Made by a program: the position numbers and the translations under genes | The notes under the pieces: model-generated | Seen by the model: the letters and a program-made list of their open reading frames with translations, nothing else | Told to the model about the DNA's origin: nothing | Databases searched by the model: none | In this document: positions 42,260 to 52,729 of the stretch, piece after piece | Layout of the letters: each line of letters starts with the position of its first letter | Position numbering within the stretch: the stretch's first letter is position 1 | Assembly: GCF_029626145.1 (NCBI RefSeq) | Contig: NZ_JARUBJ010000002.1 | Span: forward strand, 6,148,501-6,212,500 | Reading direction: 5' to 3' | DNA from: Micromonospora sp. WMMD961 | GTDB taxonomy: Bacteria; Actinomycetota; Actinomycetes; Mycobacteriales; Micromonosporaceae | DNA length: 64,000 nucleotides

Positions 42260-43336
42260 ATGACCGACGCTAGACCGCTGGGCACTGACGATGCCTCGTT
42301 CATCGCGGTGGTTCGCTCAGGCGATACGGCCCGGTTTGCGCTCATCACGGAGCGCCACCGGCGTGAGCTGCAGGTGCACTGCTACCGGATGCTTGCGAAC
42401 TACGAGGACGCCCAGGACATGACGCAGGAGACGTTCCTGCGGGCGTGGAACAAGCGGGAGTCGTTCAAAGGCCACGCTGCGCTGCGGACCTGGCTGTACC
42501 GGATCGCGACGAACGTCTGCCTTGACTTCCTGAAGAAGCGCACGGACCGCACACCCGTACCGTCCGGGCTGTCGGACCCCGGCTCCGAGGTGCTCTACCT
42601 GCAGCCGTACCCCGACCGGATGCTCCCCGAGGACCCGCAGGAATCGGTGGTGGCGCGGGAGACGATCGAGCTGGCGTTCATCGTCGCCGTCCAGCACCTG
42701 CCGCCGCGGCAGCGTGCGGTGTTCATCCTGCGCGACGTCGTCGGCTGGCCGGCGTCGAAGGCCGCCGACGCCCTCGATCTGACCATCGCATCGGTGACCA
42801 GCGCGCTACAGCGGGCGCGCGTGACGATGCGCGAGCAGCTGCCCGACCGACGCCTCGACTGGCGGAGCCCCGGCGCCCACGAGCTGTCGAGCGACGAGCG
42901 CGGCGTGGTGAGGTCGTACATCGACGCCCATGAGCGCAACGACCTCGACGGGCTGATGTCCCTGCTCCGCGACGACCTGCGCTTCGTGATGCTGCCCGAG
43001 GCGGGCACCTCGGTCGTCACGGCCAAGGACGCGGTGGACGGCTGGGTCTCCGGTGGGCTCTTCCAGCCCGGCTACGACGACTGGCGCTGTATCGCCACGA
43101 CGGTCAACCGCATGCCCGCCGCCGCGCTGTACCTCCGCACCCCTGACGACCCGGAGTACCGGTTGTTCACCATGGCGGTCCTGCACATCGTCGACGGGAA
43201 GATCGCCGAGCTCACCGGATTCGACGCCACCGACAAACCATGGCTGGGCCTGCCCCCGATGCTGCGATCAGACAAGTCCCCGCCGTCGACGAGTCCGGCG
43301 CCACGGGCCGGCGTCACCGACGTCACCGCGGAATGA
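42260..43336 (+). CDS. ECF sigma factor with C-terminal SnoaL-like domain
   Basis: The 358-residue protein has sigma region 2 (about 15-80, DAQDMTQETFLRAWNKRESF and LRTWLYRIATNVCLDFL), region 4 (about 135-190, LPPRQRAVFILRDVVGWPASKAADAL), and a C-terminal SnoaL/NTF2-like domain (about 210-320). It resembles the TIGR02960-type sigma factors, in which the tail replaces a separate anti-sigma factor. GTG at 42242 or 42254 and TTG at 42251 are alternative starts; ATG at 42260 begins the conserved part. A DHFR-like gene lies convergently downstream. Confidence 0.9.
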   Translation: MTDARPLGTDDASFIAVVRSGDTARFALITERHRRELQVHCYRMLANYEDAQDMTQETFLRAWNKRESFKGHAALRTWLYRIATNVCLDFLKKRTDRTPVPSGLSDPGSEVLYLQPYPDRMLPEDPQESVVARETIELAFIVAVQHLPPRQRAVFILRDVVGWPASKAADALDLTIASVTSALQRARVTMREQLPDRRLDWRSPGAHELSSDERGVVRSYIDAHERNDLDGLMSLLRDDLRFVMLPEAGTSVVTAKDAVDGWVSGGLFQPGYDDWRCIATTVNRMPAAALYLRTPDDPEYRLFTMAVLHIVDGKIAELTGFDATDKPWLGLPPMLRSDKSPPSTSPAPRAGVTDVTAE

Positions 43337-43381
43337 GCACCCCGACCAGCCGAACACCAACGCGACAACGCGAACACCACC

Positions 43382-43406
43382 GCCCCGCCGTCGTTGCCGG
43401 CGGGGC
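43382..43406. terminator. 9-bp hairpin between the sigma and reductase genes
   Basis: GCCCCGCCG (43382-43390) pairs with CGGCGGGGC (43398-43406) with a 7-nt loop, between two convergent genes. Confidence 0.6.
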
Positions 43407-43476
43407 ATCGTGATACCTGAAGAAACGTCAGGAAGGATGTCGACCCGGCCTCACGAACCGAGCAACTGGCCCGTGC

Positions 43477-44064
43477 TCATCGCCTCGTCTCGTATCGGGT
43501 CAGCACCACGCCGCCGGGAAACGTCCGCGTCTCCACCAGGTTCAGGTTCACCCAGCTGTCCAGGTCCGTGAAGAACGGCGTGCCGCCGCCCACCAGGACC
43601 GGGTATGCGACCAGCACATACTCGTCGATCAGCCCGGCCCGCATGGCCGCCCCGGCGAGCGTCGCGCCGACGATGTCCATCGGGCCGCCGGCCTCTGCCT
43701 TGAGCCGGGTGATCTCGGCGACCGCGTCGCCGGTGACCAGACGGGTGTTCGAGTCGACCTTGTCGATCGTCGAGGAGAACACCACCTTCGGCATGTCCCG
43801 CCAGCGGCGGGCGAACTCGATCTCCGCCGGGGTGGCGCCGGGCCGCTGGTCGGCGGTCGGCCAGCGGGAACTCATCGCCTCCCACAGCTTGCGCCCGTAC
43901 AGCGCCAGGCCCGTCGCCCCCACCCGGTCGGACCACCACTGGAACAGCTCGTCGCTCGACGACGAGTCCGGTCCCTCACCCCCACTCCAGCCGAGGTCGT
44001 CGCCGGGCGCGGCGATGTAGCCGTCCAGGGTCACGTTCATGCCGAAAGTCAGTTTCCGCATCAT
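43477..44064 (-). CDS. Dihydrofolate reductase-family protein (RibD C-terminal fold)
   Basis: The 195-residue protein begins KLTFGMNVTLDGYIAAPGDDLGW and has GRKLWEAMSSRWP, VVFSSTIDKVDSNTRLV and YPVLVGGGTPFF, the pattern of the widespread RibD_C/DHFR-like reductases. The substrate is unknown; true folate reduction is unlikely from sequence alone. GAGAGG lies 5 nt before the first ATG. Its neighbours are convergent or divergent, so it stands alone. Confidence 0.87.
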   Translation of the reverse strand: MMRKLTFGMNVTLDGYIAAPGDDLGWSGGEGPDSSSSDELFQWWSDRVGATGLALYGRKLWEAMSSRWPTADQRPGATPAEIEFARRWRDMPKVVFSSTIDKVDSNTRLVTGDAVAEITRLKAEAGGPMDIVGATLAGAAMRAGLIDEYVLVAYPVLVGGGTPFFTDLDSWVNLNLVETRTFPGGVVLTRYETRR

Positions 44065-44237
44065 GCCAGCCTCTCGTAGGTCGATCTCATACGTACAGAC
44101 GGGCGCTGCGCGAGAACCTCATCGGTGCGCGCTGCTGGCCGGGGGCACCACGAGATCCTTCACCGGGCGCAGGAGCATGTCGGCTCCCCGCGCCCGGTTC
44201 TTTGCATCCGCTGCCCGGCAAGATCAATATTGTCGTC

Positions 44238-44672
44238 ATGCTGTTTCTCGGATTGCTCCTCGCCGCGCTGGGCGGAGCCGTCACCGCGACGGTCCTCACC
44301 GTTCGTGGGCTGCGCGCGGTGTTCCGGAGGTCGGGGCGGCTGAGGGCCGCAGCACTCCTCGTCGGCGCAGCGACGGTCGCCGTGTACGCGTGGGGTCTGC
44401 TCCACCTCGGCTACGCGGTGATGCGGGCGGAGGACGGCGGAGCCGGCTCCTTCCCGATCGAACCCTGCCGGGAGGTCGGGCCGCGGGTGGCAAGCATGGT
44501 CGACGGGTACGACGTCAGCTTCCTTCCGCTGCACTTCGAGTGCCACCTCAGCGGCGGCGGGTCGTACGTCACCTCGTCGGTGCCCGGGTACGTCACCCCG
44601 ACCACGATCGTCCTCGGGCTGGTTGCCGTTACCTGCGGAGCCCTCACGACCAGGGCGGCGGGGAGAACCTGA
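44238..44672 (+). CDS. Small membrane protein of unknown function
   Basis: The 144-residue product has three predicted membrane helices (about 2-25, 36-58, 117-138) with an extracytoplasmic loop that has two Cys residues (EPCREVG and HFECHLSG), which may form a disulphide. ATG at 44238 follows CAATAT by 7 nt, suggesting a leaderless start; the longer frame has no ribosome site. No family is recognised. Confidence 0.6.
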   Translation: MLFLGLLLAALGGAVTATVLTVRGLRAVFRRSGRLRAAALLVGAATVAVYAWGLLHLGYAVMRAEDGGAGSFPIEPCREVGPRVASMVDGYDVSFLPLHFECHLSGGGSYVTSSVPGYVTPTTIVLGLVAVTCGALTTRAAGRT

Positions 44673-44757
44673 CAGCCAGTCGCCGAAACCGGAGGCGGTC
44701 AGCCGCGGCTGAACCGCGGCGACCACCAGCCAGCCACCGAGCCGGGACAGGAGGCCG

Positions 44758-47139
<2,382 letters not shown>

Positions 47140-47168
47140 CGTGTCTCCATCTCTCGGGCGCGAATGAC

Positions 47169-47579
47169 TCAGCGCACTTCCTGGATGCGGATCATGTTGC
47201 CCGCCGGGTCCCGGAACGCGCAGTCCCGCACGCCGTACGGCTGCTCGGTCGGCTCCTGCACGACCTCGGCGTCGCTGGCCTCCAGCTTCGCGAACGTGGC
47301 GTCCAGGTCGGGGGTGGCCAGGTTGACGCCGAAGTAGCTGCCCTTGGCCATGAGCTCGAGGATGGTCTGCCGCTCGTCGTCGGTGATGCCCGGGTTGGCG
47401 GCCGGCGGGTGCAGGACGATGGACGTGCTGGGCTGGCCGACCGGCCCGACGGTGATCCAGCGCATCCCCTCGTACCCGACGTCGAGACGGACCTCGAAGC
47501 CGAGCACGTCCCGGTAGAAGGCCAGCGAGGCCTCGGGATCGGTGTGCGGAAGGAAGCTCGAGTGAATGGTGATGTCCAT
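47169..47579 (-). CDS. VOC/glyoxalase-superfamily protein
   Basis: A 136-residue VOC-fold protein with paired beta-alpha-beta-beta-beta units (SFLPHTDPEASLAFYRDVLGF and FRDPAGNMIRIQEV). This fold includes bleomycin-binding and fosfomycin-modifying proteins as well as glyoxalases. Potential metal ligands (H in the first unit, E near the end) are partly present. ATG at 47579 lies 5 nt after the AraC stop. It is 29 nt upstream of the UvrA-like gene, so it may bind or modify the same DNA-damaging compound. Confidence 0.85.
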   Translation of the reverse strand: MDITIHSSFLPHTDPEASLAFYRDVLGFEVRLDVGYEGMRWITVGPVGQPSTSIVLHPPAANPGITDDERQTILELMAKGSYFGVNLATPDLDATFAKLEASDAEVVQEPTEQPYGVRDCAFRDPAGNMIRIQEVR

Positions 47580-47584
47580 GGCGA

Positions 47585-48034
47585 TCACGCTAGTTGCGGG
47601 GCCGTGACCCGCGCTTCTCGATTCCTGACCGGTCTGGTCACCTGCTTCTCCACGCACGACGGAATCCCCGCCGTCGCCTGCGCCGCCTGCCGCCGGTAGA
47701 CGCTGGGCGGCACGCCTACCAACTCGGTGAAGCGGGTGCTGAAGGTGCCCAGCGACGAACAGCCGACCGTGAAACAGACGTCGGTGACGCTCAGGTCGCC
47801 ACGACGCAGCAGGGCCATCGCCCGCTCGATGCGCCGCGTCATGAGATAGCTGTAGGGGGATTCGCCGTAGGCGAGCCGGAACTCACGGCTGAGGTGCCCC
47901 GCCGACATGTGCGCGCCACGGGCCAGCGCCTCGACGTCCAGCGGCTGTGCGTACTCCCGGTCGATCCGGTCCCGGACCCGGCGCAGCCGTGCCAGGTCGG
48001 CGAGGCGCTGGGTCGCGTCGGCTTTGCTGCTCAC
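47585..48034 (-). CDS. AraC-family transcriptional regulator
   Basis: The 149-residue protein is little more than the double helix-turn-helix: VEALARGAHMSAGHLSREFRLAYGESPYSYL and SVTDVCFTVGCSSLGTFSTRF. The GTG at 48034 fits the family; CACGAT 7 nt upstream suggests a leaderless message. As the first gene of the operon it probably regulates the VOC and UvrA-like genes. No separate ligand-binding domain is visible. Confidence 0.87.
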   Translation of the reverse strand: MSSKADATQRLADLARLRRVRDRIDREYAQPLDVEALARGAHMSAGHLSREFRLAYGESPYSYLMTRRIERAMALLRRGDLSVTDVCFTVGCSSLGTFSTRFTELVGVPPSVYRRQAAQATAGIPSCVEKQVTRPVRNREARVTAPQLA

Positions 48035-48106
48035 CTGGGAAATCGTGCCACAACCCACCGACAAACCGCCGCCCGCCGGGCGCGAGCGGGGGGCCGCCGA
48101 GCCTGG

Positions 48107-49066
48107 TCAGCCGGCCTCGCGGCGGGCGCGGGCCCGGCGCTTCCCCTCGTGCATGGCCTGCACCCGGGCCACCGGGATGGTCCGACCCTCGGCGACCAGG
48201 TCGGCGGACAGTGCCTGCGGGGCAGGCATCAACGCAGCCCACGGGTCGGCGCCGGCGAGCAGCGTCGGCGCGGTCCGGATGGTGAAGTCGGCAGGGGTCA
48301 CCTCGGTCAGGTCGGCCCAGTCGACCGGGAACGAGACCGGCATCCCGGGGCGCAGCCGAGGGCTGTACGCGGCGGCCACCGTCGCCCCGCCCGCACGGGT
48401 GGCGTCCACGAAGACCCGGCCGCCCCGGTCCTCCTTGATGTACGCCGTAGTGGCCAACGCCGGGTCGAGCCGCTCGGCCCGGACGGCGAGGGCCCGGGTA
48501 GCGGCGGCCATCTCCTCCGCCGTGGCTCCGTCGGCCACCGGGACGAAGACGTGCACGCCCTTGGCTCCGCTGGTCTTGACCGCACCGGCCAGGCCGGCGT
48601 CGGCGAGCGCCTGGCGGACCAGCAGGGCCGCGTCGACCGCCGCGCGGAACCCGTCGCCGTCCGGCGGGTCCAGGTCGAGGATCAGGTGGGTCGGGCGGTG
48701 CAGATCCGCCACGGTGGCCAGCGTCGGGTGGTACTCCACCGCCCGCTGGTTGGCGAACCAGAGCAGGGTGCGCCGGTCGTCGCAGAGGGCGTAGGAGATC
48801 TCCCGGTGTGACGCCTCCGCCCACACCGGTGCACGGCGGACCCAGTCCGGGGTGTAGCGGGGCAGGTTCTTCTGCATGAACGGTGGCTGGCCGGGGCGGA
48901 CCCTGATCACGGACAGCGGCCGGCCCCGCAGCTGCGGAAGGATGCGGTCGTGGACCGCGTCGAGGTAGTCGACCAGGTCCCGCTTCGTCGCGTCGTCGCG
49001 GTCGGACAGCGGCTGGTCCAGGTTGGTCAGGGCCACGCCGTCCCGGGTCTCGTCAGCCTTGGTCAC
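48107..49066 (-). CDS. Stand-alone LigD-type DNA polymerase domain (NHEJ primase-polymerase)
   Basis: The 319-residue protein matches the AEP-family polymerase domain of LigD: THLILDLDPPDGDGF has the catalytic DxD pair, KTSGAKGVHVFVPV the nucleotide-binding segment, and FPVDWADLTEVTPADFT the third acidic position. No ligase or nuclease domain is attached, and Ku is not in the window. GTG at 49066 has GGAGGG about 6 nt upstream. It likely fills gaps at double-strand breaks. It is divergent from HxlR across about 200 bp. Confidence 0.88.
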   Translation of the reverse strand: MTKADETRDGVALTNLDQPLSDRDDATKRDLVDYLDAVHDRILPQLRGRPLSVIRVRPGQPPFMQKNLPRYTPDWVRRAPVWAEASHREISYALCDDRRTLLWFANQRAVEYHPTLATVADLHRPTHLILDLDPPDGDGFRAAVDAALLVRQALADAGLAGAVKTSGAKGVHVFVPVADGATAEEMAAATRALAVRAERLDPALATTAYIKEDRGGRVFVDATRAGGATVAAAYSPRLRPGMPVSFPVDWADLTEVTPADFTIRTAPTLLAGADPWAALMPAPQALSADLVAEGRTIPVARVQAMHEGKRRARARREAG

Positions 49067-49218
49067 CCGACCACCCTCCCGGCCCCGGTGCCGCCGGTCA
49101 ACCGGACCTGCCGATCGTCGTCGGTGCTGGACGTGTCCGGGTCCGACGGATCGGCGGGCCAGCGGGACGGGACGACACGGTCCATGGAACCTCTCCTTGG
49201 TGCACGGTTTGTTACCGA

Positions 49219-49235
49219 GGTCATCTTCTGTGACC
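49219..49235. promoter_or_regulatory. Inverted repeat GGTCA-N7-TGACC upstream of hxlR-type gene
   Basis: GGTCA at 49219-49223 and TGACC at 49231-49235 lie 29-45 nt before the HxlR start, a suitable place for an autoregulatory operator. Confidence 0.4.
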
Positions 49236-49263
49236 ATGAGCCGGAGCGGAAGGAGGCACTGTT

Positions 49264-49695
49264 GTGTCCCAGCGGAACAGCGACGTGTCCGCGCAGGTCG
49301 AGGGCGAGTTGACCTGCGCACCCGGGAACGTGCCGTTCACCGAGGGGCAGGCCCGCGCCTGCACCGTCCGCGAGGTGCTCGACCGGGTCGGCGGCAAGTG
49401 GAGCATCAGCATCCTGGTGTCCGCCTCGCACGGCCCGGTGCGCTTCACCGAGCTGGAGCGGCACGTCGAGGGGATCAGTCGGCGGATGCTCACGCTGACT
49501 CTGCGCAACCTGGAACGCGACGGCCTGCTGCACCGCACCGTCTATCCGACCGTCCCGCCCAAGGTCGAGTACACCGCCACCCCGATGGCGCTGGAGCTCT
49601 ACGAGTCGCTGGTGGCGCTCACCAGCTGGGCCGAGCGGCACCGCCGGGCCATCGCCGAGGCGCGGACCAGGTACGACGCCGAGCACGCCGGGTAA
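49264..49695 (+). CDS. HxlR-family winged-helix regulator
   Basis: The 143-residue protein has the HxlR signature: CTVREVLDRVGGKWSISIL, RFTELERHVEGISRRMLTLTLRNLERDGLLHR and the wing VPPKVEYTATPMALEL. An N-terminal Cys (ELTCAPGN) and C37 could sense redox or electrophile stress, which is speculative. GTG has AGGAGG 7 nt upstream. The divergent neighbour is the LigD-type polymerase. Confidence 0.9.
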   Translation: MSQRNSDVSAQVEGELTCAPGNVPFTEGQARACTVREVLDRVGGKWSISILVSASHGPVRFTELERHVEGISRRMLTLTLRNLERDGLLHRTVYPTVPPKVEYTATPMALELYESLVALTSWAERHRRAIAEARTRYDAEHAG

Positions 49696-49731
49696 ACCCG
49701 ACAGTGGTGTGGTGAACGCCACCGCTTCAGT

Positions 49732-49766
49732 CTGACCGATCGGTCAGGATCTGACCGATCGGTCAG
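49732..49766 (+). promoter_or_regulatory. Two perfect 16-bp operators for the following TetR gene
   Basis: CTGACCGATCGGTCAG occurs twice, at 49732-49747 and 49751-49766, separated by GAT. Each is a perfect palindrome and they are centred 19 bp apart. They sit directly upstream of the TetR-MMPL operon. Confidence 0.85.
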
Positions 49767-49795
49767 GCATGCTGGTTCGCGGAGGTGGACCAGTG

Positions 49796-50383
49796 ATGGC
49801 CAGAGCGGTGTCCGAGACGCACGGCGAGATCCTCGCCGCAGCGGCGCGGCGGTTCGCGGTGACCGGCTACCGGGGCACCTCGCTGCAGGACATCGCCCGT
49901 GAGGTCGGCTGTTCCAAGGCCACAGTGCTCTACCACTTCGCGAACAAGGAAGCCCTGCTCGCCGAGCTGATGGCCCCAGCGATCGGGGTGCTGCGGGACC
50001 TCGACGACCGGCTCACCGGCCTGACCGGGGCGGCCGCCCAGGAGGTCGCCGCAGAGGGCTTCGTCGACCTCGCGGTCCGTTTCCGGCGGGAGATCGCGGT
50101 GCTTCGCGGCGAGTTTCCGGAACTGCTCTGCCAGCCGGCCTTCGCGCACATCCAGGAGATCTCCGACCGGCTACGCGACGCGTTGGCCGGACACTCCGAC
50201 CGGCCGGGTGCCCGGATCGCCGCGCTCGTCCTACTCGCCGGCATCTCCGAGGCGTGCGCCGAGTTCGTGGACATCCCCGACGACGAGCTGCGTCCCGCCC
50301 TGCTCGCTCTCGTCCGACGGGCCGTCGAGCCCGTCGCCGTTCCCCTGCCCCAACCACCCACGACCGAGGACAAGGACTCCTGA
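49796..50383 (+). CDS. TetR-family regulator of an MMPL exporter
   Basis: A 195-residue TetR protein with helix-turn-helix LQDIAREVGCSKATVLYHFANKEALL and a helical ligand domain. Start choice is ATG 49796 or the preceding GTG 49793; GGAGG lies 10 or 7 nt upstream. The stop overlaps the MMPL start by one base (TGATG), so the two are co-translated. The double operator just upstream should let it repress its own operon. Confidence 0.9.
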   Translation: MARAVSETHGEILAAAARRFAVTGYRGTSLQDIAREVGCSKATVLYHFANKEALLAELMAPAIGVLRDLDDRLTGLTGAAAQEVAAEGFVDLAVRFRREIAVLRGEFPELLCQPAFAHIQEISDRLRDALAGHSDRPGARIAALVLLAGISEACAEFVDIPDDELRPALLALVRRAVEPVAVPLPQPPTTEDKDS

Positions 50384-52626
50384 TGGCCACCCTGCTCTAC
50401 CGGCTCGGCCGGGGCGCGTTGCGCCGGCGACGGCTCGTCGTCGCGCTCTGGCTCGTCGTACTCGTCGTCGCCGGCCTGGCCGCGGCGACCCTGCGCGGCC
50501 CGACGGCGAGCAACTTCACCATGCCCGGCACCGAGAGCCAACGCGCTCTCGACCTGCTCGCCGAGCAGTTCCCCGCCGCCAGCGGCGCGACCGGGACCAT
50601 CACGGTCAAGGCACCGGCCGACGGCCAACTGGCCACCCCGCAGGGCCAGGCCGTGGTGCGGGAGCTGGTCCAGCAGGCCTCCACACTGCCCGGCGTGGTC
50701 GGCGCCGTCGACCCGTTCCAGGTCGGCGCGGTGACACCCAACGGCCGGTACGCGCTGGTCCAGGTCCAGTTCGCCACCGGCGGGGACGAGGTGACCGACG
50801 CGCAGCGCACCGCGTACGAGGAGGTGGGCTCGGCGGCGAAGGCACAGGGTTGGCAGGTCGCCCCGGGCGGCGAGGTGCTCGGCGGCGAGCCCGAGATCGG
50901 CTCGACCGAGGCACTCGGCGTACTGGTCGCCGCGATCGTCCTGATCATCACGTTCGGTTCCCTGGTCGCCGCCGGCATGACCATGCTCAACGCGCTGATC
51001 GGCGTGGGCGTCGGGATGGCCGGCCTCTTCGCGCTCAGCGGGGCGATCCAACTGACCAGCACCGCCCCGATCCTGGCGCTGATGCTCGGCCTCGCGGTCG
51101 GCATCGACTACTCGCTTTTCATCACCTCCCGGCACCGGCAGAACCTGCTCGACGGCCTGTCCCCCGAGGAGGCGGTCGGCCGGGCGGTGGGCACCGCCGG
51201 TTCCGCTGTCGTCTTCGCCGGTGCCACAGTCGTCATTGCACTGGCCGGGCTTGCCGTGGTGAACATCCCGTTCCTCACCGTGATGGGTCTCGCCGCCGCC
51301 GGCACGGTCACCGTCGCGGTACTCGTCGCGATCACCCTCCAGCCGGCGCTGCTCGGCTTCGCGGGTCGTCGGGTACTCCCCCGCCGCCTGCGGGCGGTCG
51401 CCACCGACGGCACTGCGGCCACCGACGGCACTGCAGCCATCGACGGCACGCCGGACACCGGCGCGGATGTCAGCGACCGGCCGACCGCGACCGAGGACCA
51501 GTCCGCGTTCGGCTTCCGCTGGGCGCGGATGGTCACCCGGTTCCGCGTACCCGTCATCCTGGTCGGTCTGCTCGGCCTGGGCCTGCTCGCGCTGCCGACG
51601 CCGGACATGCGGCTGGCCCTACCGGGCGCCGCGACGGCCGCCGTCGGCTCACCCGCCCGGGTGGCGAACGACCTGACCGTCGAGGGCTTCGGAGCGGGCT
51701 TCACCGGCCGGCTCGCGGTGGTCGTCGCCGGTGACACACCGCAGGCCACCTCGGCCGCCGTGCCGCAGGTGACCGCGCTGCTGCAGCGCACCGAGAACGT
51801 CCTCGCGGTGGCCCCGCCGCAGCTCAGCCCGGACGGTCGGACGGCGCTGCTCGGGGTGGTGCCGAAGACCGGCCCGACCGACGAGGCCACCGAGACCCTG
51901 GTGCACGACATCCGCGACTCGGTGGGCGGGATCCGTGACGCGGACGTACTGCTCACCGGCGTCACGGCGATCGGCATCGACGTCTCCGAGAAGCTCTCCG
52001 ACGCGCTACCGGTCTACCTGTTGCTGGTGGTCGGGCTCTCGGTGCTGCTGCTGATGCTGGTGTTCCGCTCGCTGCTGGTGCCGGTCAAGGCCGCGCTGGG
52101 CTTCCTGCTCACCGTCGCCGCCACGTTCGGCATCACGGTGGCGGTCTTCCAGCAGGGGCACCTCGCCGACCTGGTCGGCCTGGACACGCCGGGCCCGCTG
52201 ATCAGCTTCCTGCCGATCCTGCTCATCGGCATCCTGTTCGGGCTCGCGATGGACTACGAGGTCTTCCTGGTGTCCCGGATGCGAGAGGACTTCGTCCACG
52301 GTGAGTCGGCCCGCCAGGCCACCATCAGCGGCATGGGGCACGGCGCACGGGTCGTCACCGCCGCCGCGCTGATCATGATCTCCGTCTTCGGGGGCTTCGT
52401 CTTCCTCGAGGACCCGGTAATCAAGTCGATGGGCTTCGCACTCGCCATCGGCGTCGCCATCGACGCGTTCGTGGTCCGGATGACCATCGTCCCTGCGGTG
52501 ATGTCACTGCTCGGCGACCGCGCCTGGTGGCTCCCGCGCTGGCTGAACCGCGCGCTGCCGAACGTGGACATCGAGGGCGAGGGCCTACGCGCCCAGATCG
52601 AGGACCGCACCCCGACGCACGTCTGA
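50383..52626 (+). CDS. MMPL-family RND exporter
   Basis: The 747-residue protein has two halves, each with a membrane bundle: LGLAVGIDYSLFITSRHRQ in the first and GILFGLAMDYEVFLVSRMRE in the second are the MMPL proton-relay segments. MMPL proteins export lipids, polyketides or drugs. A hydrophilic linker (about 337-375) contains three tandem copies of a TDGTA unit. Its regulation by the upstream TetR is strongly suggested by the overlap and operators. No lipid or polyketide synthase is nearby to name a substrate. Confidence 0.92.
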   Translation: MATLLYRLGRGALRRRRLVVALWLVVLVVAGLAAATLRGPTASNFTMPGTESQRALDLLAEQFPAASGATGTITVKAPADGQLATPQGQAVVRELVQQASTLPGVVGAVDPFQVGAVTPNGRYALVQVQFATGGDEVTDAQRTAYEEVGSAAKAQGWQVAPGGEVLGGEPEIGSTEALGVLVAAIVLIITFGSLVAAGMTMLNALIGVGVGMAGLFALSGAIQLTSTAPILALMLGLAVGIDYSLFITSRHRQNLLDGLSPEEAVGRAVGTAGSAVVFAGATVVIALAGLAVVNIPFLTVMGLAAAGTVTVAVLVAITLQPALLGFAGRRVLPRRLRAVATDGTAATDGTAAIDGTPDTGADVSDRPTATEDQSAFGFRWARMVTRFRVPVILVGLLGLGLLALPTPDMRLALPGAATAAVGSPARVANDLTVEGFGAGFTGRLAVVVAGDTPQATSAAVPQVTALLQRTENVLAVAPPQLSPDGRTALLGVVPKTGPTDEATETLVHDIRDSVGGIRDADVLLTGVTAIGIDVSEKLSDALPVYLLLVVGLSVLLLMLVFRSLLVPVKAALGFLLTVAATFGITVAVFQQGHLADLVGLDTPGPLISFLPILLIGILFGLAMDYEVFLVSRMREDFVHGESARQATISGMGHGARVVTAAALIMISVFGGFVFLEDPVIKSMGFALAIGVAIDAFVVRMTIVPAVMSLLGDRAWWLPRWLNRALPNVDIEGEGLRAQIEDRTPTHV
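51400..51452 (+). repeat. Three tandem 18-bp units in the MMPL gene
   Basis: GCCACCGACGGCACTGCG-like units occur at 51400-51417, 51418-51435 and 51436-51452 and encode the repeated ATDGTA linker. The unit length is in frame, so copy number could vary. Confidence 0.75.
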
Positions 52627-52638
52627 CCCACCCGCACC

Positions 52639-52728
52639 GTCGATCATGGAGTTGTGGTGCCCGCAGTGCCCCGATCGGAGGCATTCGTCCAGCAGCACAA
52701 CTCCATGATCGACACGATCGGGCACTGC
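52639..52728. repeat. Interleaved palindromes between convergent genes
   Basis: A 22-bp arm (52639-52660, starting GTCGATCATGGAGTTGTGG) pairs with 52692-52713 with one mismatch. A second pair, GCAGTGCCCCGATCG (52663-52677) with CGATCGGGCACTGC (52715-52728), interlocks with it in the order A-B-A'-B'. The element fills the gap between the MMPL and erythromycin-esterase genes and shares its first arm with 20028. Confidence 0.75.
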
Positions 52729-52729
52729 G

